Assembly (NCBI RefSeq): GCF_000471905.2
Contig: NW_006496807.1
Coordinates: 1,642,352-1,706,351, forward strand
Source of the DNA: Amborella trichopoda
Taxonomy: Eukaryota; Streptophyta; Magnoliopsida; Amborellales; Amborellaceae
Direction: 5' to 3'
DNA: 64,000 nt
A program made the position numbers and the translations under genes. Shown here piece by piece: positions 35,571 through 46,677 of this stretch. The notes under the pieces are model-generated. The model ran no database searches. It was given only the letters and a program-made list of their open reading frames with translations, and had not been told where the DNA came from. How positions within the stretch are numbered: the stretch's first letter is position 1; each line of letters begins with the position of its first letter.

Positions 35571-35956
35571 GGGTGCGGTTTGTATAGAGCCGAGGCTCTA
35601 GACAATCAAAGTAAAACATACCTTCAAGCAGTGTCGAGAAATATGGCTTTAATACTAGAAATCTCTGAGATAGCCTTAGAAATATTTAATTATAAAATTT
35701 AAGGCTTAAAAAATAGTGTAGATCGAGCAGATCAATGAAAACTTGAAAATCGTGAAAATTGACAGTCCAAAAAATGCGTTACAAGATGCACTATTTTCAA
35801 AACTTGAAATCCATTTTTTTCTCATGTCCATGCATCTTGATGTCGGTATGATCAATTTGAGGATATTAGGGCTTCAAAACAACCTCCTCTAGTGAAATTT
35901 TTGAAGTGGGCTCTAATCTAATTGTATAGAGCCTCGGTTCTATATAAACTTTTTCC
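35571..35956 (+). mobile_element. MULE-type MITE, family 2, copy 1 (upstream of the receptor kinase)
   Basis: The element starts GGGTGCGGTTTGTATAGAGC and ends, read from the other strand, GGAAAAAGTTTATATAGAAC, with the body shared by the other family-2 copies (AAAAATAGTGTAGATC; CATGCATCTTGATG). TTTATATTA precedes it and the same nonamer lies 4 bp after its end, consistent with a 9-bp target duplication disturbed by a small insertion. Its right end is 290 bp upstream of the start codon of the receptor kinase at 36,247. Confidence 0.75.
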
Positions 35957-36246
35957 TTTATTTATATTACTTAGTGGCGGCATTTGAATGGAAGGATGGG
36001 CCGTTTATGTAAAGAATTGGAATCGAGAATCACAAAGAGGTACAGGGACAACAAACCAACAAATAATCCACTTCTCCAACCAATGTCCAGCTTTCTTTCG
36101 GATTCCCCAAGGAAACAATGCCTCTATATCTACCAGGTTCACCTTCGTTTTCTGAAATTTTGAGCACATTATCATCTCCCATGGCCATCAATTCCAATCT
36201 ATCATCCTCCACCACCTTCATTTCATGAACATAAGTGTTGAACGCC

Positions 36247-39200
36247 ATGAAAGCTGCTCTTTATCACGGAAACCTTCCATATTTCATCTTTCTTCTTCTC
36301 TTCTTGGACATGGCTCACTCAGGTACTTGTCGTGGTGCCCTGTGATCAAGTCCCCAATATTTATATTTATATTGGTCTTGTATATTTTTTAATACATCAT
36401 TATACAATGAGTTCTCTGCAAAAAATAAAAAAATTTCCAATACAGCCTAATCAATGAAATATTATATAATTTCAACTACATTGTAGTCTAGTGGTCCATG
36501 GAAATCCATACTCCATTGGAATTATCAAGGTTGGATGGATTGATTGAGGGTGATGGAGATAGAATGCAACCATGATTGGGACGTCCTATCATGACCTCTC
36601 TCCTTCTCTCTTTCTACATTGACATTCAGCATTTCATTGGATGGTGATAACCTTAGCTAACAAGAAGTTTCAGGTTATATTTTTCACTATATAGTCCAAT
36701 TCCCTATGTTCTTCTACCTTTACCCGCCCTTACTTTAAAGTTTCCTATGACGCGTTTCTTATTCCATTTGTTTGACACATGTCATTTCCATGGTCCATAT
36801 TCAATAAAAATGGTGCAGATGAGTCATTCTTCTGCTCGAGCGGTAGAACAACTCATCCCCACCAACTATATTTAAATTCAGATGAGGGAGATGACATCCA
36901 TCATCTAAGTTGTATGTATCACAGAGCACAATTACTAGTCGAAATACTGCTGAAACTTTCTGATGAATCATTCATCTTTCTTCTTCGTCAGCCTGCCTCT
37001 TGAATTTCACAGCATACCCGTACGAGCCGTCGGGCAGCTGCATGGCTTCCCCGGAGAGAGTGAAAGCATGGGGAGCCATCCAGACAAACACCTGTTGCGT
37101 CGATGGCTTGGCCACCCTCACTGAGGCCCTAGCTCTTCGGGCGTATAAATCAAACGAAATCTTCATGCCTAGCCTAGAATGGATGGAATGCAATTCATCT
37201 CTTCCACAAAATGGATCCATCAATATTGATCACTGTGGCTTCTCAACCCTCTCTCAAGGCCATGGCAAGTGCTCTGAGCTCACTGTCTCAGGTGTTAAGG
37301 CCATGGAGACTCCTCCATTTGATGGCATTTGTTCCAGGATCGAGATTGATACGTTTGAAGAAGATTGCAGGGTGTGCACCGATGGTCTTAAAAATGCGAC
37401 ACAGGCACTTATGAAAGCCTTGAAGGTAGAGAGTAATGAGACTGGCATATGCAGCACGGCGCTTGTTATTGCAGTTGCCACACCTAATATAAAGAACGCC
37501 ACCTGGGTTAGGAGCTTTTTCGAGTGCCTTCCGGCATTGCATACCACATGTAATCTCTGCCCTCAATGATTAAGGAGAAGCTCCTCTCTCTCTCTCTCTA
37601 TTGTATTTATTATTGTCAAGGAAACTAGGAAAGAAGGGCTGGCAATGGGCCTGACAGCCCAGTTAGGGGTGGGAACAGGTCAAATCGGGTCTGGGTCTAG
37701 CTGGGCCTCGACCAGAAGTTATTGAACCCGGACCCGATCCAAAAATAAAAAAAACATTAATATTATATTTTATATAATTAGGACCTGAATAGTATTTACG
37801 TCCAATATTTGGACCTAGATCTGACCTACTAGACCTAATTTTTGGACTCATACCTGGATTCATTCAGGTTGGTTCCCGAGTCTATTGCCACCCCTAAGTC
37901 CAATCGTCCTTAAAAATTCAGGACCTAGTGCCAACGACCCAGTCCTTTTTTATCCCTTTTTCTAACTTTTTTTTCCGTCTATTTGGCCTTTCTGGGCTAA
38001 GGTTAGGCTTGGGCTAGGGTCTTTCCGATTTGGTCTAGTTTGGTCAGGGCTTCCACTAACCTATAGAGACTATGGCTAGACTAGGGCCGGGGTCAACGTG
38101 GCCCAGGCCCGATACTATACGATTCATGTGACCAATGTGGTCATAAGTGTCTAGCACCGTTCAAATCGATAGACGGATGGTGGTTCTTCATATAAAGTTC
38201 TCGTAGGTTCTCTACTGCAGTCACCATACAATCCAAATGACTATAAATTTTCTATGGTCCAATGGACCATAATATGCATTCCATTATCACAACTCATATA
38301 CTTTTTCCCAGAATGGGAATTTATCAACTACACCAAGGATACACTGTTTTGACAATTCGCTTGGACTTCTAGAAAACCTATCAAGGTACCAAGTACACAT
38401 CATTAGGGGTCATAAATAGATGAAGGGGCAACTTCCAATTTTGTGCCTCCTTTCAAAGCGGCTTCCGGAATATGTGGGACATATTGATATTTAAGAATAC
38501 AAATACCTCTTTCTAAATACCTTATGAGATAATAGTATCCAAAAAAGGTAAAATATTTATGGGTGCGGTTTGTATAGAGCCTAGGCTCTCAACAATCAAA
38601 TTAGAGCCTACCTTCAAATAGTGATGAGAAATGCAGTTTCAATGCCGAAAATCTTTGTGATAGCCCTAAAATATATTTTCAACTTTATTTATAAGGTTTA
38701 AAGCTTAAAAAATAGTGTAGTTCAACATATCTATGGAAACTTGAAAATCTTGAAAATTGACAGTCCAAAAATACGTTACAAAATACACTATTTTTCAAAC
38801 TTGAAATCCATTTTTTTCTCATGCCTATATATCTTGATATCGAGATGATCAATTTGAGGATATTTGAGCATCAAAACATCTTCTAGTGAAAGTTCCGCTG
38901 TAGGCTCAGATTTGATTGTTTAGATCCTCCGCTCTATATAAACTTTTCCCAATATTTATTAAGATAATAGTGTATGGAAACACCAATATCATTTGAAAAC
39001 TTTAGCACTTCAAAATGACTTCGGATTCGATTCAGTAAGCTGAAAAGATTTCTTGCTCCTGCAGGACCATTTTCTCATTTTTCTTCATGTAAAACCCAAC
39101 CCAATGGTATTTTGAGCATTCGCATGCAACCTCTTGAACCTACTAATCAACCTAAAAAATAAATTTTTCTTTTTTTTTAATCAGAATCTTTAAGTGCCTG

Positions 39201-42200
39201 AAAAGGTTAATGTCTATTGACCAAGGATTGTTCAGTTTTTGGACAGTTCGATCTAAGTGTTTAAAAAACTTATAATCCATTTTATTTTTTTAGAATAATT
39301 ATTTGATAATTCTTAGGTGAATCACTTAAAAAAGCTCCTTAATACCTCTTACGCCTTATTGAGCAAATAGATGTTAGGATAGTATTCTTGAGATATTGTT
39401 TTTGAAAGTACTTATAAGGAAATTGATCAAATTACTCATGAAACATGACCTATTTAACATTTTACTCATTTGCAACTATTCCCTACTAATATCATGTATT
39501 ATTTTTAATATTTTGAAATTAAATAAAACATGTGTTTAAGGGGTTAAATTGTTCATCTCTGATGGGTAATTTGATACATTTCCCATACTTCTATTATGGG
39601 ATGTGAAGAGAGAGAAATTGGTAGGAGTCCAAATCTCCACTGATTTACCTTTTTTTTATTACCAAAAAAAAAAAAGGTTTCTTGAAAAAAAAATAAAAAA
39701 AATCTCATATACTAAGTGATATCTTCTCATGTGAGATATTGAGATGGGTATAAGTTTCCCATTTTTAAAATCATTATTAGTATTACAAAACCCCCCATCC
39801 ACTTCCACCTTCGCTTATAGTATGATACAACATTTGGGATTCAATGGGAGGTCAGCAGATTCTTTAAGAATTGAGATGTACTATTCCTCCACCCCAAGCC
39901 TGTCAATTGTCTAAGGATGGATATTTAGGGCAAGAATGACGTACCTCAATTATTTATACCAATTTTTTAAGTTGTTAGTATATTGTTTGTAACCCAAATG
40001 CTATCATAGGATTGATTTTATTTATTACTTTTAGGGAAAATATCATATACCTCTCATTTTTCACCACACCCAAGGATTTAAACTATTTATGACGGCATAA
40101 AGTCTCAATCTTTTTTATCTTCCAACCCCCTAAACTCTTTTGACTATACATTATTGACCTAAACAATTTGTGAAATGACTCAATCTCTCTCAAAACCCGT
40201 ATCTCCCTCTCCCCTCTCTTTCAACTCCATCTCTGTCTCCCCTCCCTCTATATCTCCCTCTCCCCTCTCTTTCAACTCCATCTCTGTCTCCCCTCCCTCT
40301 ATCTCTCTTAAAACTCTATCTCTCACTCTCTTGCCCCTCTCTCTCTCTCTCTCAAAACATCAAAGATTCTCCTCAATTTCAACATAGAGGAGGCCACAAA
40401 TTCTAGCAAGGGCTACAATTTCCTACTCAAAGTCTCGAGAAGAACTCCATTTGACTTACAAACCCTAGAATTAGCTCTCTTCAATTTCAATTTGCGATGG
40501 TCTAGAGAGCTTTTAGTTTCCAAAATCTTTGCAACGAAAAAACTAAGGTTTTTCTTTAGGGTAGAGAGTGCAATCACAGTGCTTGCAGTACTGGCCATTG
40601 TGATCATGGCTGATGACAATAACAATGTGTTCCAGCTTTGCCAAGACACTGGCATCCAGAAATTACATGGCTACACATTTGGTATCGCCTTCTCTTTGAG
40701 GTCTTCTTTCATTTTCAATAGTACCACACAGTTCTCACCTTGATCGAAGGTTTTCTCTCTACAAATAATGCCCAACTTGCAATGCTCAAGCCCATGGTGA
40801 CCCAAATCTCTCTCCTCACCATTAATACCACCAACTTTTCACTGGAGACATATGGTGGGTACAATGCTGCAAGATCTCCTCCTACTTTTATTGCGAACTC
40901 TACGCTTGAGTTTAATAAGGGAACATTGCAAAACTTGTACTAGAAAAGAGATGGATGCGTGTTTTGCAAGGGAAACCCAAACTTTACTTTGGTTATTTGA
41001 GAGAGAGAGAGGGGCGAGAGAATGAGAGACATAGTTTTGAGAGAGATAGAAGGGCGAGAGAGAGAGATTTGAGAGCGATAGATAGAGTTTAGAGAGAAAG
41101 AGATGGAGTCATTTCACAAATTGTATATGTCCATGGGGTATGAGGGCTTGGAAGATGGAAAAGATGGAGAACTTATGTCATCAGAAATAGTTTAAATCCT
41201 CGTGTCTCTTGAGAAATAAGTGTAAAAAATAAGAGGTATGGAGATATTTTCCCTTACTTTTTACCAATGGATTGACTTATGTTGCATTAATAATGGATTT
41301 AACTAACGGTGTGGTTTGCATAAGGTTGCAATCTTAAACAATCCAATTAAATGTACTTCTAAATTATGTCATAGATGTATGTAAAAAATTCTTAGGATGG
41401 CTTGAGAATTTATTTTCATATCTAATAATAAAATTTTAAACTCTAAAAATGTTTCAAATCAAATAGATTGACAAACACATGAAAATCTTGAAAACAGACG
41501 GTCTAGATAATATATTGCACGATACATTATTTTAAGGAGTCAAATTGTTTCTTGTTTTATATTCATACATCTCCATATCGAGATGATCAATTAGAAGATT
41601 TTCAAACATCAAAACAACCTTTTATGATGGATTTTTGAGGTGCATCTTAATTCTACATTTTAAGGTTGCAACCATATATAAACGTTTTCCTTTAACCAAT
41701 GCTATTCTTATGCATTTTTGTGGTTGATTGCATGAACCTGATCGTCGGTTTCTCATTGGACAGATGCCCCAAAGAACAAATGTGAGTTCACTAAAACCAT
41801 AGGATTTCTTATACAACCTGATGCAGTCGAGATGAGCACGATCATCTCGACTACATCACAACCACACTCTTTCTCTCTCACATTTCTCTCTCTCTCAATT
41901 AACTAATTGTGAGAGAACCCCAGATCTGGTGTGGAGCATGGTATTGACCCTAGTCATGGCGTTCACTGCACTACTCCTGATTGTCTTGCTCATAAGACTA
42001 GTGCAAAACAAGAAGGAGAAGGACACAAAATCTCTCCAAGGTGCTTCTCTCCTAGCTCTCTCACTTATGCTACTATGATTGGGTTCCCATAAACACTCTC
42101 TCCCACACACACACATACACACAGAGACAGAGAAGGATCGAAATGCTTCTCTCCTCGCTCTGACAGATACAAACACATCAAATTTCTCCCTCTCGCCCTC

Positions 42201-43938
42201 TGCTTGGGTCCTAAGAAATGCTTATTGACTCTCTCTTTCTCACAGCACTGCCATCTATGTCCATAAAAGAGGTGAGCACCTGGTCGGGGCTCTACAGATT
42301 CTCGAAAGAGGAGATTGAAAATGCCATGAACTCCATCAACCCAAGGGTGTGCCTTGGCTATGGAAGCGCAGGCATAGTGTACAAGGGTGTCCTTCCAAGT
42401 GGCCAAGTAGTGGCCATTAAACACATACAGCGTCGCAGCACTGCAGACTCGTTCTATGCAGAAGTTCATGGCCTCTCGAGGATACGTCACCCCAATCTCG
42501 TCTGCCTCTTTGGTTGCTGTGAGGAAGATCAACAGCAATACTTAGTCTATGAATATTGCCCTAACGGGAACCTCTCTTACCAACTCCGAAGTAAAGCATT
42601 CTTCTTTTCAATTAAATATGATGATTTTTTTTGTTAGGGTGTTGAACTGTAGTACAATATTAACTCTGATACCACTTGTTGGTAGTAGTTAGACCTTGCT
42701 AGACAATTACATAATATTTCACATTATGTAATATTAGTTTATATAAATTGGACTTTTTCCAAACCCCACTCGTAGAATCGGACTAATGCTCATTAGACAA
42801 TTGAATCTTGCTCTGGTACCATGTCAAGAATAGCTTAAATATGATTATCAAGAGAATTGGATATTTCCCAAATGCTCGTTATTAAGAAAAAAAAAACTTG
42901 CTCTGATATTTGTTCTGTGTTGCCATGCCCTGATTTATAAGGATAACCTATAATAACTATTTTATATTAGACTTGATCTTCCCTACTCTCTAGCCCTAAT
43001 AGGCAGAGTCCGGGGGACCGGCATCTAGTTGGGGCATAGTAGGGCCAATGGGCCTTTGTGGGTGGTTAAGGATAGGTATCATTGGTTTGAGAACTTCCGT
43101 GGCCTATAGGGGTATTTTGGTTATAAAGAGGTGTGTTTTTTTTTGAGAGAGAGAGAATGTGCTTTTTTAAGAGAGGTATTGTCCTTTTAAGAGTTGCTAT
43201 AGTAAAATCACTTATTCTCGTTGCTTTGTGGAATAGTGACATATGTGATGAACCATGTAAAGTTTAGGCTTTTTTAATGCTTTTATTTTCAATTTTACTT
43301 TCCTTTGTGTTTGATCTTATTATGTTGTTATCTATTAGTTTTTTGCATTGCCATTGACCAATATGGTTAGGCTTTCACTATCCAATTAGAATATCGTTGA
43401 ACCTGGGTAGTTCCAAATCAAGATGTACATCGCTGCTTTCTAAATTCTAACAAATGGTATGAGAGCATAGTTTTATTTTCTACTGTTTCAAATGAAATGC
43501 ATCAAAATTCCCATTGGGAGATGCTATATGTGCTTTGTTTTTTCAGGAAATGAGACATTTCTTTCTTGGGAGAGAAGGCTAACCATACTGAGAGATTGTG
43601 CTTTGGCTCTCAGATTTCTTCATAATTATCCAGACGGGTGCATTGTTCATAGGGATATCAAGCTAACTAATATTTTGCTGGGTGAAAATTTTGAGGCAAA
43701 ACTTTCAGATTTCGGATTAGCAAAAATGTTGGGGATGGAGCAGAGTAAGGTGTTTACAGAGGTGAAAGGCACAATCGGGTACATGGATCCTGAGTATGCT
43801 AGCAATGCTACACTCACATTAGCCAGTGATATATATAGCTTTGGCATTGTTATTCTGCAAATTCTTTCAGGAAGGAGAGTCATTGAGCTTGACGTGTTGG
43901 CTCGAGATACGCTGGCTAGAACGGTAGTGCCACAAGAT

Positions 43939-43976
<38 letters not shown>

Positions 43977-45018
43977 GCGCACGTGCCTGTGTGTCTATGA
44001 GCAAATATTTATCATTTGGTGGATCATCTTTCAGGCAAAGGATGTGAATTCAGGAATCCGACCCTTGTCTGATCTTGTAGATCCAAAGTTGAATGGAAAG
44101 TACGATGAGGAACACTTCCGGTCTATATTGTATGTCGCAGTTCTCTGTGTTGCTCAGTCAAGTGATGGCCGCCCTGATATTAACAATGTCTATGATGTGA
44201 TGGAGAATGCTTATAAGCACTGCAAGTCTGGAATGGTGAGTCTCTCTCTATCTGGCCCTCAATTTTTCTTTACTAGAAGAAAGGCAAGGTTTGGAGTTCA
44301 AATTCCAACATACCCATAATTAAAGAAACACCATGCATACCATGAAACATGTTCAATTTTGATACAAAGAGCTCACAATCATCCTCAACCATTGAATCTG
44401 AAATCTGGCATATTGAATTGTGTTACAACCTTCAAGAAGTTCTATTTTGGACTTTGTACCAAATTAATGACACATGCCCAACCAACTGGTTTCACATCCA
44501 AGAGTATAAAATAAGACCGTTTACTTTTGATACAAGGAGATGCTCGAAGATTTGTTTTTGTTTATTCAAAATTTGAGATCAACTTAAGAATCACGAAATA
44601 ATTTATTTAAAAGGAGGTGGTTTTCGAGGTTTTAAACCATTAGCCGTAACCGTCCAAAGTTTGGACGGTCGCTAGTCAATATTTTGAAGTTTCCAGCTAC
44701 TCACATAGCCTGGTTAAGTTTTAAGGGAGTACCCTGTAGGTCTACGTGGTCAAGGAGCAGGGTGCCAACATCTAAATAATACTCCTACTAAGGTTGCAAG
44801 TGCATTAACATTTTTCTTTTTTTAAAAAAAAGATATTGAGATCCTACATATACTTTATCTTTGGGTTTTTCATGAGGTCACAAATGGATGCCATTCTCCT
44901 GTGGGAACAAAGAATCTTTTCACAAGTTTTTAATGTGTTGGTCTTGCAGGGGTTGGACGAGATAAGCTTGAAGATTGTTGCTCCCAAATCGCGCCCTTTT
45001 GATATTATGAAGGCTTAA
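36247..45018 (+). CDS. SPARK-domain receptor-like serine/threonine kinase (seven exons)
   Basis: Exons inferred from splice sites and phase: 36,247-36,322, 36,992-37,549, 41,924-42,040, 42,246-42,590, 43,547-43,923, 44,035-44,235, 44,950-45,018. All introns are GT-AG with matching phases (1,1,1,1,0,0), giving 580 residues without a stop. Residues 1-25 form a signal peptide (FIFLLLFLDMAHS core). Residues 27-211 are a SPARK-type ectodomain with 12 cysteines (WGAIQTNTCCVDGLATL). One membrane helix spans about 213-238 (LVWSMVLTLVMAFTALLLIV). The kinase has Gly loop GYGSAG, K309 in VAIKH, HRD at 400-402 and DFG at 420-422, so it should be active. TWSGLYRFSKEEIENAM is characteristic of a SPARK-RLK clade; ARK1 and KIN3/SPARK1, linked to mycorrhizal symbiosis, also have SPARK ectodomains. 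Inference: plasma-membrane receptor, ligand unknown. The exon 2 donor and exon 3 acceptor are the least certain. Confidence 0.88.
37664..37896. mobile_element. hAT-like MITE in intron 2 of the receptor kinase
   Basis: The 233-bp element has inverted ends TAGGGGTGGGAACAGG and, from the other strand, TAGGGGTGGCAATAGA, a terminal motif common in plant hAT MITEs. The flanks AGCCCAGT (37,656-37,663) and AGTCCAAT (37,897-37,904) match at six of eight positions, consistent with an old 8-bp target duplication. The interior has GGACCCGATCC-type motifs. It starts 115 bp after the end of exon 2. The 37,897-38,560 stretch after it is non-coding intron with similar GGGCT-rich motifs to about 38,110. Confidence 0.65.
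38561..38950 (+). mobile_element. MULE-type MITE, family 2, copy 2 (intron 2)
   Basis: A 390-bp element with ends GGGTGCGGTTTGTATAGAGC and, from the other strand, GGGAAAAGTTTATATAGAGC. A perfect 9-bp duplication, AATATTTAT, flanks it (38,552-38,560 and 38,951-38,959). This is the clearest copy for defining the family borders. It carries no open frame. From 38,951 to 40,033 the intron holds no recognisable gene, only AT-rich sequence. Confidence 0.88.
40034..41253 (+). mobile_element. Pack-MULE carrying an EXPP1-like gene fragment (intron 2)
   Basis: The left end GGGAAAATATCATATACCTC and the right end read in reverse, GGGAAAATATCTCCATACCT, begin long inverted arms. They stay matched through GAGGATTTAAACTATTT, CAATTTGTGAAATGACTC and a CT-rich tract, over roughly 270-350 bp each. 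The flanks TTACTTTTA (40,025-40,033) and TTACTTTTT (41,254-41,262) match at 8 of 9 positions, as expected for Mutator-like elements. Between the arms lies a piece of a cellular gene (40,560-40,985) and no transposase. Long arms, a 9-bp duplication and captured gene sequence together define a Pack-MULE. Confidence 0.82.
40560..40985 (+). pseudogene. EXPP1-like gene fragment captured by the Pack-MULE
   Basis: The reading frame gives a hydrophobic signal-like segment (AITVLAVLAIVIM) and then CQDTGIQKLHGYTFGIAFSL, FNSTTQFSP, QISLLTINTTNFSLETYGGY, AARSPPTFIANST and LEFNKGTLQNLY. This matches my memory of the plant EXPP1 (expressed protein 1) family: secreted proteins with CQDT...DGFTFGIAFSS, ISLLTINT and NKGRLQNLYWKRDGC motifs. 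Compared with that family one base is missing at about 40,741, where SPCDRR is expected; short in-frame segments are lost after GGY and after NST; and the Trp codon after LQNLY is a stop (TAG, about 40,940), followed by recognisable KRDGC. The C-terminal half is absent. It is therefore non-coding. The family name is from recall. Confidence 0.72.
41307..41690 (+). mobile_element. MULE-type MITE, family 2, copy 3 (intron 2)
   Basis: A 384-bp, more diverged copy starting CGGTGTGGTTTGCATAAGGT and ending in ATATATAAACGTTTTCC. The flanks TTTAACTAA (41,298-41,306) and TTTAACCAA (41,691-41,699) match at 8 of 9 positions. It lies 54 bp after the Pack-MULE and 233 bp before exon 3 of the receptor kinase. 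Confidence 0.8.
42632..43466 (+). mobile_element. Ty1/copia-type LTR with primer site, in intron 4
   Basis: The segment 42,632-43,452 starts TGTTAG and ends CTAACA, perfectly inverted termini of an LTR, and is followed 2 bp later by TGGTATGAGAGC (43,455-43,466), one base from the copia initiator-Met primer site. No gag or pol follows before the exon at 43,547, so only the 5' end of the element remains. Within it are three minus-strand primer-site-like motifs (see findings), suggesting nested older debris. It is a fossil. Confidence 0.65.
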
Positions 45019-45234
45019 GACATGGGATTAGACATTTTTCGTCTTATTTTTGGATAATCAATGTAACATATTCTCATTTTGAGTTTTCAGGATGCAAAAG
45101 GTTTTGATTGAGTTAGGTTTATAAGAGGCCTCAACCTTTGTACCGCTCAAGGTTGAATTGTAATGTTTGTCTATGTTTTTTTATTTATTTTAACTTTTTA
45201 TGTTTTTGTAAATCCACATAAGGAAATTAGAAGA

Positions 45235-45370
45235 TGAAATCCAACGTCTCAAAGTATTTTATTTTTGAGCCACTCTCCATTTGATCTTAAATCCGACGTC
45301 CCAAAGTATTTTATTTTTAATTTTGTTTATATAAATTGTATGAATATAAAATTAAGCATAGGTAGTGTTT
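45235..45370. repeat. Fragment of the family-1 foldback MITE, partly duplicated
   Basis: Two tandem pieces share CCAAAGTATTTTATTTTTA-type sequence and CCATTTGATCTTAAATCCGACG, followed by TATACAATTTATATGAATA-like arm sequence. They match one arm of the 4889-5396 and 62,653-63,158 elements. No ends remain. Confidence 0.65.
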
Positions 45371-45438
45371 TACCTGATGGAGTATATAGACAATATAATT
45401 CCAAGGGAGTAGAATATCTTTTAGCTTAATATTGATTT

Positions 45439-45800
45439 ACAATTGGTTGTGGGCTATACACGTGGTCTGCCTTAAACAATCAATGGTGAAGCTCCGTATC
45501 TCGGAAAATGTAAATCTGGTGCCCAACCCTTATGACACCTTATAATCTATTTCGACCCTTATTTATGGAATTCTAAGCATGGAAATAGTGCAAATCAAAC
45601 ATATCTATAAACACTTAAAATATTAAAAATGAAATAGTAATGGATAATGTGTTACCAGATGTACTATAGGACTAAAGTTTTTATTTTTAAAAAATATATG
45701 TATTTCAAACATCTTGAGAGACAGATGATCAATTGGAAGGTCTTATAGCGTCCAATTGACCTTTTCCGGTGGTTGTGACTTGTTGATACCTCATGTAAAC
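45439..45800 (+). repeat. Degenerate family-2 MITE copy
   Basis: The general order of family-2 motifs is kept (CCTTAAACAATCAA near the start, ACATATCTATAAACACTTAA, GATGATCAATTGGAAGGT, a final ATGTAAACTTTAT), but the ends and target duplication are not preserved. It lies about 420 bp after the receptor kinase stop codon. Confidence 0.5.
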
Positions 45801-45805
45801 TTTAT

Positions 45806-45943
45806 GTTTTACAGTTGAAGTATTAGCTGAAAGTCATATGTTAACTAGAACTCCTCTATACATGATGAATAAATTGTTTTACAGTTGAAGTATTAGCTGA
45901 AAGTCCTATGTTAACTAGAACTCCTCTATACATGATGAATAAA
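45806..45943. repeat. Recent 69-bp tandem duplication
   Basis: TGTTTTACAGTTGAAGTATT at 45,806 recurs 69 bp later. The two units are nearly identical, which implies a recent slip or unequal exchange. It immediately precedes copy B of the 305-bp repeat. Confidence 0.93.
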
Positions 45944-45944
45944 T

Positions 45945-46245
45945 TGAGTGTTGGGCTGGACCGCATTTCTACAATATGCAGTCCAGAGGTATAAAACATT
46001 CATCTTAAAGATGGATGAAATTGATGGTCCATCTAAAAACAATTATACCTAACGATCCAAATGCTTTCTTAATATAAATATTATTTATATTTTTCAAATT
46101 GTTTTTTGTTTTTCATATTCATGATCTCCATGTTAAATATTATATATTCTCTAAAAATTAAGATCAAATTATATTTAAAAAATATATTTATTGTTAAGCC
46201 CACATTTCGACAGTGTTGAGGCTAGGCGCATAAAAACCGTGTCCT
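45945..46245 (+). repeat. Unclassified interspersed repeat, about 305 bp, copy B
   Basis: Carries the family marks GGGCTGGACCGCATTTCTAC, the hairpin core CATCTTAAAGATGGATG, TTTTTCATATTCATGATCTC and TTTATTGTTAAGCCCACATT. From 46,246 to 46,677 no gene is seen; the sequence there has retrotransposon-like composition without a recognisable domain. Confidence 0.78.
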
Positions 46246-46677
46246 TTCCTTAATCATTGATTTCAATGCCCATGACACTCAATTCTCCCTTAAACCATTT
46301 GATATAGTTCAATGGATCCCCTTCCCTCGTAATTCATCTATGCATTTCATTAATTGGTTTTAGCCCCCACACCAGAGATATAACTTTTGCCCCATTTGCG
46401 GCAACTACTCCTAAACGATCAAAATAGGATAATAAACTATTCCTATTATCATTCTGAATATCTACACCACCCTATCTTGGATTTGCTTGTGAACTCTCAT
46501 CAAAGTTTATTTTAATATAACCTCTCACATGTGGTTTCCATTGGTAATGCCCACCATACTTGCATCTCTCATCTCATTGACCTCTTTGATTTTATACGAG
46601 ACATCCACCTTTGATATTTCCCAAAATTCCTTCCTCACATACTCCCAATCTATTAAAAACATCATGATGCTTGTGTT

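Noticed and set aside
36030-36248. 72-residue minus-strand open frame just upstream of the kinase gene
   Set aside because: No recognisable domain, no conserved features, and it overlaps the likely promoter/5' UTR of the kinase gene.
37254-37566. Minus-strand open frames of 92 and 97 residues
   Set aside because: They are shadows of the SPARK exon, whose plus-strand product has conserved cysteines and motifs.
37000-37569. Treating the SPARK exon as a stand-alone secreted protein that ends at the stop at 37,567
   Set aside because: An in-phase donor at 37,550 joins to a membrane-helix exon and a kinase of the clade that normally carries this ectodomain; the spliced model keeps the frame through all exons. 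A short secreted isoform by intron retention remains possible.
40175-40387. Ser/Pro-rich 70-residue open frame
   Set aside because: It is translation of the CT-rich subterminal repeat in the left arm of the Pack-MULE.
42065-42538. 157-residue open frame on the minus strand
   Set aside because: It is the antisense shadow of the first kinase exon.
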